Of a stretch of DNA of 64,000 bases, positions 57,625 to 64,000 are shown in pieces (the stretch's first letter is position 1; each line of letters opens with the position of its first letter). Made by a program: the position numbers and the translations under genes. Source of the DNA: Vibrio cincinnatiensis DSM 19608 (GTDB lineage: Bacteria > Pseudomonadota > Gammaproteobacteria > Enterobacterales > Vibrionaceae). The DNA lies in contig NZ_FUXB01000005.1 of assembly GCF_900167345.1 (NCBI RefSeq), forward strand, positions 124,001 through 188,000, given 5' to 3'. The notes below the pieces were generated by a model, which was not told where the DNA came from, made no database searches, and saw nothing but the letters and a program-made list of their open reading frames with translations.

Positions 57625-57651
57625 AAAGCGGGCCTGATGGTCCGTTTTTTT
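57625..57651 (+). terminator. intrinsic terminator after iscX
   Basis: Stem CGGGCC (57629-57634) with GGTCCG (57639-57644), one G-U pair, TGAT loop, then seven T; A-T pairs extend the base. Confidence 0.85.
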
Positions 57652-57795
57652 ATCAAGTGGCTGAATTTATCGAATAAAGGCTACATTTCAGTGTTAATTA
57701 TTTGATATGGTGATAATGATTCCCAATCGATTCGTTTAAGAAAACGCATTGCCTTACTCTTGGGATAACGCCATATAAGAAGACAAGGAGAAACT

Positions 57796-59088
57796 ATGTC
57801 TACACCAATGTCGGTATTGATTAGTTTAGAAATCGCCCAGCCTCAGTGGGGAGAAAAAGCATTAATTTCATTTTCTGAGCAAGGGGCGGTGATTCATCTT
57901 ACTGCGGTTGATGATTTTGATAGTATTCAACGTGCCGCTCGTAAATTCGATAGCCAAGGATTGCGTCATCTCTTTTTACAAGGTGACCAATGGACACTTG
58001 AAGCGATTTGGTCTTTCTACCAAGGCTATCGTGATCCTAAGAAGAAGAATACGCTGGAATGGAAAGCGTTAGAAAAAGCCGAACAAATAGAACTTGAAGC
58101 CCGAATTAAAGTTGCAGATTGGACACGCGACATTATTAACAAAAGTGCAGAAGAGGTTGCTCCTCGTCAGTTGGCGACCATGGCCGCTGAATTTATCAAA
58201 TCCTTAGCACCTGAGCAGGTTTCTTATCGTATCGTCAAAGACAAAGATCTATTAACAGAAGGCTGGGAAGGCATCTTTGCCGTCGGTCGAGGTTCTGAAC
58301 GAACTTCTGCGATGTTACAGTTGGACTTCAATCCTACGGGGGATGAGAACGCTCCAGTCTTTGCTTGCCTTGTTGGTAAAGGCATTACGTTTGACTCGGG
58401 TGGTTACAGCTTGAAGCCTTCAAATTTCATGTCTGCCATGAAAGCCGATATGGGCGGGGCTGGCACGATCACGGGCGCGCTTGGGCTAGCCATCATGCGA
58501 GGCTTAAATCAACGGGTTAAACTCATTTTATGCTGCGCGGAAAATATGGTTTCGGGTCGAGCGCTCAAATTAGGTGATGTGATTACCTATAAAAATGGAA
58601 AAACGGTCGAAATCATGAATACCGATGCCGAAGGGCGTTTAGTTTTGGCTGATGGGCTTATTTATGCTTCCGAACAAAATCCTGCTTTAATTATTGACTG
58701 TGCGACTCTCACGGGGGCTGCAAAAAATGCGTTAGGTAATGATTACCACGCAATGCTGAGCTTTGATGAGACCTTATCACAGACGGCCCTGATGGCTGCG
58801 AAAGAAGAACGCGAAGGTTTATGGGCTTTACCTTTAGCTGAATTTCACCGAGAGATGTTGCCTTCCAGCTTTGCGGACTTATCCAATATCTCATCGGGTG
58901 ATTACTCTCCTGGCGCAAGTACTGCGGCGGCCTTTTTGTCTTACTTTGTCGATAATTATCAACAAGGTTGGTTACATTTTGACTGTGCAGGCACTTATCG
59001 TAAATCTGCCAGTGATAAATGGGCCGCAGGGGCAACGGCGATGGGAGTGAAAACTATTGCTCGTCTTTTATTAGAACAAGCGAAATAA
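57796..59088 (+). CDS. pepB: aminopeptidase B (M17 leucyl aminopeptidase family)
   Basis: A cytoplasmic two-metal aminopeptidase. The M17 signature [14 protein letters not shown] is near residue 275, and metal ligands lie in [15 protein letters not shown] and the MKADMGGAG helix. At 430 residues it matches PepB, shorter than PepA. It lies downstream of iscX, as in E. coli, but with its own 199-bp upstream gap after the isc terminator. AAGGAG precedes the ATG. Confidence 0.94.
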   Translation: MSTPMSVLISLEIAQPQWGEKALISFSEQGAVIHLTAVDDFDSIQRAARKFDSQGLRHLFLQGDQWTLEAIWSFYQGYRDPKKKNTLEWKALEKAEQIELEARIKVADWTRDIINKSAEEVAPRQLATMAAEFIKSLAPEQVSYRIVKDKDLLTEGWEGIFAVGRGSERTSAMLQLDFNPTGDENAPVFACLVGKGITFDSGGYSLKPSNFMSAMKADMGGAGTITGALGLAIMRGLNQRVKLILCCAENMVSGRALKLGDVITYKNGKTVEIMNTDAEGRLVLADGLIYASEQNPALIIDCATLTGAAKNALGNDYHAMLSFDETLSQTALMAAKEEREGLWALPLAEFHREMLPSSFADLSNISSGDYSPGASTAAAFLSYFVDNYQQGWLHFDCAGTYRKSASDKWAAGATAMGVKTIARLLLEQAK

Positions 59089-59119
59089 TCACGCCACCCT
59101 ACTTCAGTAACATCGGAAA

Positions 59120-59145
59120 GAGGAACCTATAAAGTTAGGTTCCTC
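59120..59145 (+). terminator. hairpin after pepB
   Basis: Perfect 10-bp stem GAGGAACCTA/TAGGTTCCTC with a 6-base loop, followed by ATTATTAT, a weak U-run. It lies between pepB and ndk and may only partly terminate. Confidence 0.6.
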
Positions 59146-59170
59146 ATTATTATAAATAGAAGGACATCTA

Positions 59171-59605
59171 ATGGCTCTTGAAAGAACATTTTCTATAATT
59201 AAGCCTGACGCAGTGAAACGTAACTTAATTGGTGAAATTTATCACCGCATAGAACAAGCTGGATTACGCATCATTGCTGCGAAAATGGTTCAGTTAACAG
59301 AAGAACAAGCCAGTGGTTTTTATGCGGAACATGAAGGTAAAGCCTTTTTCCCTGCATTACGCTCATTCATGACTTCAGGTCCAATCATGGTTCAGGTGCT
59401 TGAGGGGGAGAATGCCATTACCCGCTACCGTGAGCTAATGGGAAAAACGAATCCAGAGGAAGCGGCTTGTGGAACGCTACGTGCCGATTATGCGTTGAGT
59501 CTGCGTTATAACTCTGTACATGGGAGTGATAGCATGGAGTCAGCCGCCCGTGAAATCGAATTTTTCTTTCCTGAAAGTGAGATTTGTCCTCGAATCGAAG
59601 AATAA
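59171..59605 (+). CDS. ndk: nucleoside diphosphate kinase
   Basis: Ndk balances nucleoside triphosphate pools by phosphotransfer through a histidine. The 144-residue protein begins [18 protein letters not shown] and has the active-site His in [19 protein letters not shown] precedes the ATG. Confidence 0.97.
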   Translation: MALERTFSIIKPDAVKRNLIGEIYHRIEQAGLRIIAAKMVQLTEEQASGFYAEHEGKAFFPALRSFMTSGPIMVQVLEGENAITRYRELMGKTNPEEAACGTLRADYALSLRYNSVHGSDSMESAAREIEFFFPESEICPRIEE

Positions 59606-59627
59606 GCATAACCTTGGTCTTTTGTTT

Positions 59628-59662
59628 AAAGGCTCTTATGATCACTGAGAGCCTTTTCTTTA
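59628..59662 (+). terminator. intrinsic terminator after ndk
   Basis: Perfect 9-bp stem AAAGGCTCT (59628-59636) with 59648-59656, an 11-base loop, then TCTTT. Confidence 0.85.
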
Positions 59663-59843
59663 GGCTGAATGCTATTGATGCTTTTTTATTATTGAGTGCA
59701 TACCGTTAATTTTTTTTAGTTTGATTTTTAATCAATCACTTGCTATCAACTCAGTAATAGCAAGGTTTTTATGCTCTTGTCGCACTCGCATAAAGGCTGT
59801 ACAATTCGCGCCCTTAATTCCAGTTCCATTTCTGAGAGGCCAC

Positions 59844-60965
59844 ATGACCATTGAAAAAGTCAATCTACTCGATTTTGATCGTAAAGGCTTACGCACCTAC
59901 TTTGCCGAAGAGTTAGGTGAAAAAGCATTTCGTGCCGATCAAGTCATGAAGTGGATCTATCATTTTGGTTGTGATGACTTCGAAAAAATGACCAATATCA
60001 ACAAGCAATTGCGTGAGAAACTGCAAGCGCATTGTGAGATTCGGGCCCCTTATGTTTCTCAGGCACAACATTCCAGTGACGGGACGATCAAATGGGCGAT
60101 GCGTGTCGGGGATCAGGATGTTGAAACGGTATATATCCCAGAAGAAGATCGTGCGACATTGTGCGTTTCATCTCAAGTGGGTTGTGCTTTGGAATGTAAA
60201 TTCTGTTCAACTGCTCAGCAAGGTTTTAACCGAAATCTACGTGTATCTGAAATCATTGGTCAGGTCTGGCGAGCCGCTCGTGAAATAGGTTTAGAAAAAG
60301 AAACGGGGTGCCGTCCTATCACTAATGTTGTGATGATGGGGATGGGGGAACCTCTACTAAACATGAAAAATCTCATTCCAGCATTGGAAATTATGCTCGA
60401 TGATTTAGGGTTTGGGTTATCAAAGCGCCGTGTCACCGTCTCTACTTCGGGCGTCGTTTCTGGGCTTGATCAAATGACTGGGCAAATTGATGTTGCTTTA
60501 GCGATTTCTTTACATGCCCCCAATGACCAATTACGCAGCGAAATTATGCCGATTAATGATCGGTGGAATATCCAAGACTTTTTAGCCTCGGTTCGCCGTT
60601 ATATTGCTTCATCCAATGCGAATCGAGGTAAAGTCACGGTAGAATATGTTCTGCTTGATCATATCAATGATGGTACAGAACATGCGCACGAACTGGCGCA
60701 ACTCATGAAAGAGACCCCTTGTAAGATCAACCTGATACCGTTTAACCCTTATCCTGGTTCGCCTTATAAGAAACCGAGTAATTCACGAATAGATCGTTTC
60801 CAAAAAACATTGATGCAATATGAGCATACGGTGACAGTCCGTAAGACACGAGGAGACGATATTGATGCGGCTTGTGGTCAATTAGTGGGAGATGTGATTG
60901 ATCGAACCAAACGGACGAAGTTAAAAGTACAAGAAGCCCAACAGATTCCTGTAAAAGCGATTTAA
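59844..60965 (+). CDS. rlmN: dual-specificity rRNA/tRNA methyltransferase RlmN
   Basis: A radical SAM enzyme that makes 2-methyladenosine at A2503 of 23S rRNA and A37 of some tRNAs. The ATG at 59844 (373 residues) has GAGAGG upstream; the frame from 59721 is longer only by chance. The cluster motif is [15 protein letters not shown], and the methyl-carrying Cys is in DIDAACGQL near the C-terminus. Confidence 0.97.
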   Translation: MTIEKVNLLDFDRKGLRTYFAEELGEKAFRADQVMKWIYHFGCDDFEKMTNINKQLREKLQAHCEIRAPYVSQAQHSSDGTIKWAMRVGDQDVETVYIPEEDRATLCVSSQVGCALECKFCSTAQQGFNRNLRVSEIIGQVWRAAREIGLEKETGCRPITNVVMMGMGEPLLNMKNLIPALEIMLDDLGFGLSKRRVTVSTSGVVSGLDQMTGQIDVALAISLHAPNDQLRSEIMPINDRWNIQDFLASVRRYIASSNANRGKVTVEYVLLDHINDGTEHAHELAQLMKETPCKINLIPFNPYPGSPYKKPSNSRIDRFQKTLMQYEHTVTVRKTRGDDIDAACGQLVGDVIDRTKRTKLKVQEAQQIPVKAI

Positions 60966-60974
60966 GTTCTTACC

Positions 60975-60998
60975 AAGGCAGATATTTTCTGCCTTTTT
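60975..60998 (+). terminator. intrinsic terminator after rlmN
   Basis: Perfect 8-bp stem AAGGCAGA/TCTGCCTT, 5-base loop, five T. Confidence 0.9.
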
Positions 60999-61195
60999 GT
61001 ATTGCAGTGAACATACGGTTCACTGGTAGTTGATCCGTGTACTTTGAACTAGGCTTAGCCATTACTGCATTTTTTGTTACTTTTTTATGTCAATTTAACG
61101 AAAAATCTTGACCTGGTTGTAATTTCTTTTCTAAATCAATGTTGTTTAGCGCTTAATATCCATTAGAATGATTTTTAATACTGCGTTCGAGTTTT

Positions 61196-61220
61196 ATATC
61201 GAATAGAATGAATTCGATAT
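61196..61220. promoter_or_regulatory. operator-like palindrome upstream of rodZ
   Basis: Perfect 9-bp arms ATATCGAAT and ATTCGATAT with a 7-bp centre, about 207 bp upstream of rodZ. Function unknown. Confidence 0.35.
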
Positions 61221-61412
61221 CCTAACCGCTTGGGTATGATGATATGGTATCTTGAACCACCATTGAACATTCGTGTGGTGTTGATGAGAGTATTGATGCC
61301 AAGCCGTAAGGATAACTAAATTTTCCCTGCTGAAGTCCACGTTTCTTAAATAGGCTAATAACAAATATAAAAATCCAAAGCCAAAACGTGTGGCTTGAGC
61401 AAGAACACAAGA

Positions 61413-61438
61413 GATGAATACAGCGGATGAATACAGAA
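61413..61438 (+). repeat. tandem 13-bp duplication at the rodZ start
   Basis: GATGAATACAGCG (61413-61425) is followed at once by GATGAATACAGAA (61426-61438), 11 of 13 identical. The second copy carries the rodZ ATG; the first carries an out-of-frame ATG at 61414. Confidence 0.75.
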
Positions 61439-62320
61439 CAAGACAACATCACTGAAAATACGCCGATAGAACAACCCGGAACCCTACTGAAAAAACAGCG
61501 AGAAGCATTAGGACTGAGTCAAAAACAAGTTGCTGACCGTTTGCGTTTACGTATGGCGATCATCCGCAATATTGAAGATAACCAATTCGATTCGGATTTA
61601 GTGGCCACCTTTATACGTGGCTATCTACGTTCTTATGCTAAAGCGGTGGGTCTTTCAGAACACGACATTATGGAAGCGTACGAAGCCAATTGTGTTTCTG
61701 AGCCTCAAGAGCAAAAAATGCAAAGTTTTTCTCGTAAGACAAAACGAGAAAAACATGATAATCGCATCATGACCATTACTTGGATTATTGTACTGGTTAT
61801 TATTGGGATGTCCTCACTATGGTGGTGGCAACATAATCAGCAAGATAGTTTATTACCAAGTAATCATCCTCCGGCGGTGGTTAGTGAAGAGCCGATCGCT
61901 CCCGTGGTGAGCAATGCCACGGATTTTGTGACCGTGACTGAATTAACTCAAGCCCAGTCACAAGATGATACGCTCACAGAGAGTGATGAAACGAGCGTCT
62001 CTTCATCTATCGTTGACGAGGAGAGCACAACCGTTCCTCGCGTCGTTGATGAAACGCCGGTGATTGCTGAAGATCTGAGTCTCAATCATCAATTAACGAT
62101 GACATTTTCAGCAGATTGCTGGATTCAAGTAAAGGATGCTACGGGTAAAACTTTATCAACGGGAATAAAAAAAGCGGGACAAACGGTCAATTTACAGGGC
62201 GAAACGCCCTTACAAGTCATTCTGGGTGCGCCTGAAGGCGTTTCCGTCACATTTGCGAGTGAACCTGTTGACCTTTCTGGGTATACTTCAGGCAAAGTAG
62301 CTAGATTCACCTTACCTTAG
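61427..62320 (+). CDS. rodZ: cytoskeleton protein RodZ
   Basis: RodZ links the MreB cytoskeleton to the membrane and the cell-wall machinery and keeps the rod shape. Order: cytoplasmic helix-turn-helix domain (about residues 20-85, [15 protein letters not shown]), one transmembrane helix (about 113-133, [20 protein letters not shown]), a Ser/Thr/acidic periplasmic linker, and a C-terminal beta domain of DUF4115 type starting near [14 protein letters not shown]. Length 297 residues. The start lies in a duplicated 13-bp unit. ispG follows after 8 bp. Confidence 0.93.
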   Translation: MNTEQDNITENTPIEQPGTLLKKQREALGLSQKQVADRLRLRMAIIRNIEDNQFDSDLVATFIRGYLRSYAKAVGLSEHDIMEAYEANCVSEPQEQKMQSFSRKTKREKHDNRIMTITWIIVLVIIGMSSLWWWQHNQQDSLLPSNHPPAVVSEEPIAPVVSNATDFVTVTELTQAQSQDDTLTESDETSVSSSIVDEESTTVPRVVDETPVIAEDLSLNHQLTMTFSADCWIQVKDATGKTLSTGIKKAGQTVNLQGETPLQVILGAPEGVSVTFASEPVDLSGYTSGKVARFTLP

Positions 62321-62328
62321 ACAATATT

Positions 62329-63453
62329 ATGCACTACGAGTCTCCTATCAAACGTCGCCCCTCGACACGTATTTATGTGGGTAATGTCCCTATTGGTGAT
62401 GGGGCTCCCATCGCTGTACAGTCCATGACTAACACCCGAACAACCGATGTGGCAGCGACGGTTGCTCAGATTAAAGCGTTAGAGAAAGTGGGTGCAGATA
62501 TCGTTCGGGTATCCGTTCCAACGATGGATGCGGCTGAAGCATTTAAGCAAATTAAGCAGCAAGTCTCTGTGCCTTTGGTTGCTGATATTCATTTCGATTA
62601 TCGTATTGCGTTAAAAGTCGCAGAGTATGGGGTCGATTGTCTACGCATCAACCCCGGCAATATTGGCAATGAAGAGCGAATTCGCTCAGTTGTCGATTGT
62701 GCCCGAGATAAAGGCATTCCCATTCGTATTGGTGTGAATGGCGGATCGCTGGAAAAAGAGATCCAGATGAAATATGGCGAACCGACCCCTGAAGCGTTGG
62801 TTGAATCGGCAATGCGTCATGTGGATATTCTTGATCGTCTTAACTTCGATCAATTCAAAGTCAGTGTGAAAGCCTCAGATGTTTTTCTTGCCGTCGACTC
62901 CTATCGATTATTAGCGAAAAAAATCGATCAACCTCTGCATTTGGGCATTACGGAAGCGGGTGGGGCACGGGCTGGCTCCGTCAAATCTGCGGTTGGTTTA
63001 GGCATGCTATTAGCGGAAGGAATTGGTGACACGCTACGTATCTCTTTAGCGGCGGATCCTGTTGAAGAGATCAAAGTTGGATTTGATATCCTTAAATCTT
63101 TACGTATCCGTTCGCGTGGCATTAACTTTATTGCTTGTCCAAGTTGCTCTCGCCAAGAGTTTGATGTGATTGGAACGGTGAATGCTCTAGAACAACGTTT
63201 GGAAGATATTTTGACTCCGATGGATGTTTCTATTATTGGCTGTGTAGTTAATGGCCCCGGAGAAGCGGAAGTTTCTCACTTAGGGCTGGCGGGCAGCAAT
63301 AAGAAAAGTGCTTTTTATGAAGATGGCGTACGTCAAAAAGAGCGGTTTGATAATGATGACCTTATTGCTCAACTTGAAGCGAAAATTCGCGCCAAAGCCG
63401 CTCAATTAGATGTGAAAAATCGCATCGATATTCAGCAACTCGAACAAGATTAA
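62329..63453 (+). CDS. ispG: 4-hydroxy-3-methylbut-2-en-1-yl diphosphate synthase
   Basis: IspG (GcpE) carries out the penultimate step of the non-mevalonate isoprenoid pathway with a 4Fe-4S cluster. It begins with the family segment [19 protein letters not shown]; the cluster ligands are in [13 protein letters not shown] and [12 protein letters not shown]. Length 374 residues. It is tightly linked to rodZ and to hisS (25 bp). Confidence 0.97.
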   Translation: MHYESPIKRRPSTRIYVGNVPIGDGAPIAVQSMTNTRTTDVAATVAQIKALEKVGADIVRVSVPTMDAAEAFKQIKQQVSVPLVADIHFDYRIALKVAEYGVDCLRINPGNIGNEERIRSVVDCARDKGIPIRIGVNGGSLEKEIQMKYGEPTPEALVESAMRHVDILDRLNFDQFKVSVKASDVFLAVDSYRLLAKKIDQPLHLGITEAGGARAGSVKSAVGLGMLLAEGIGDTLRISLAADPVEEIKVGFDILKSLRIRSRGINFIACPSCSRQEFDVIGTVNALEQRLEDILTPMDVSIIGCVVNGPGEAEVSHLGLAGSNKKSAFYEDGVRQKERFDNDDLIAQLEAKIRAKAAQLDVKNRIDIQQLEQD

Positions 63454-63478
63454 TCTCAATGGTATTACGGTAAGTATT

Positions 63479-64000
63479 GTGGCAAAGACTATTCAAGCAA
63501 TTCGAGGTATGAACGACTGCCTCCCAACTCAGTCTCCGCTTTGGCAAAAAGTGGAAGGCGCGGTAAAAAACGTGATCAGTGCATATGGCTACAGTGAAGT
63601 TCGTATGCCTATCGTTGAGATGACACATCTATTTAGCCGTGCAATTGGTGAAGTCACCGATGTGGTTGAAAAAGAGATGTACACATTTGAAGACCGTAAT
63701 GGAGATAGCTTAACTCTTCGCCCAGAAGGTACGGCCGGTTGTGTCCGTTCGGGAATCGAAAATGGGTTGCTCTATAACCAAGAGCAACGCTTGTGGTATA
63801 TGGGGCCAATGTTCCGCCACGAGCGTCCACAAAAAGGACGTTATCGCCAATTTCATCAATGTGGTGTTGAAGTTTTTGGCATTGATGGGCCAGATGTTGA
63901 TGCCGAACTTATCATGATGACCGCTCGTTTATGGCGTGATTTAGGGATTGCTGAACATGTTCGCTTAGAACTGAACTCTATCGGTTCATTGGAGGCGCGT
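63479..64000 (+). CDS. hisS: histidyl-tRNA synthetase, N-terminal part (3' truncated)
   Basis: The enzyme charges tRNA-His. The frame begins with GTG at 63479 ([16 protein letters not shown]) and stays open to the window edge, 174 codons of about 420. Class II synthetase motif 1 ([12 protein letters not shown]), the [11 protein letters not shown] loop and motif 2 ([16 protein letters not shown]) are all present. It follows ispG as in E. coli. Confidence 0.96.
   Translation, partial: MAKTIQAIRGMNDCLPTQSPLWQKVEGAVKNVISAYGYSEVRMPIVEMTHLFSRAIGEVTDVVEKEMYTFEDRNGDSLTLRPEGTAGCVRSGIENGLLYNQEQRLWYMGPMFRHERPQKGRYRQFHQCGVEVFGIDGPDVDAELIMMTARLWRDLGIAEHVRLELNSIGSLEAR

Larger units (their letters stand above)
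60966..61426. other. 461-bp gap between rlmN and rodZ
   Basis: After the rlmN terminator no plausible gene is seen. Many gammaproteobacteria, as I recall, have a pilus assembly gene (pilF/pilW) here; it is absent. A perfect palindrome at 61196-61220 and a 13-bp duplication at the rodZ start are the only structures found. Confidence 0.5.

Overview
This window is chromosomal DNA from a gammaproteobacterium, almost certainly a Vibrio or close relative. The evidence is the gene content (OmpK, a DUF2850-type protein, enlarged PstC and PstA, an ExeM/Xds-like nuclease) and a gene order that, as I remember it and have not checked, follows Vibrio cholerae chromosome 1 from argA to ompK and again from phoB to hisS. 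I see no rRNA, tRNA, CRISPR array, prophage, transposase or integron. Two genes run off the edges: recB (5' part missing) and hisS (3' part missing).

Layout. 1-4.1 kb: recB-recD recombination repair. 4.1-6.0 kb: a 60-residue unknown protein and argA, with an ARG box at the argA start. 6.2-11.9 kb: a DUF2850-like membrane protein, lytic transglycosylase mltA, tcdA, csdE, and leftward csdA-yajL-panE. 12.1-20.2 kb: a block that looks devoted to extracellular nucleic acid: a lipoprotein 5'-nucleotidase, the nucleoside channel OmpK, and a porin directly followed by a 1092-residue secreted nuclease with a GlyGly-CTERM tail. The 747-bp region between ompK and the porin carries a near-perfect PurR-type operator. 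20.3-24.5 kb: a 14-helix MFS exporter, a YfhL-type ferredoxin next to the tRNA hydroxylation protein TrhP, and rdgC.

24.7-37.0 kb is the phosphate regulon: phoB-phoR-pstS rightward, ppk1-ppx leftward, and pstC-pstA-pstB-phoU rightward. I find three Pho-box candidates (phoB, ppk1, pstC), each ending exactly 10 bp before a -10-like hexamer. 37.0-39.7 kb: cutC, a 2-Cys peroxiredoxin and divergent oxyR. 40.3-43.3 kb: the glyoxylate shunt (aceB, aceA) behind a long AT-rich leader with several palindromes; then a CBS-domain protein.

44.3-49.8 kb: queuosine genes queA and tgt with yajC-secD-secF. 49.9-51.8 kb: suhB and trmJ. 51.8-57.6 kb: a complete ISC iron-sulfur operon (iscRSUA-hscBA-fdx-iscX) preceded by two abutting IscR type-1 sites. 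57.8-64 kb: pepB, ndk, rlmN, rodZ, ispG and hisS.

Most of this is conserved housekeeping DNA. The parts most worth a second look are the nucleic-acid scavenging block with its PurR-like operator, the matched Pho-box geometry, and several unexplained palindromes and hairpins. All site calls were made by eye; no database or folding program was run.
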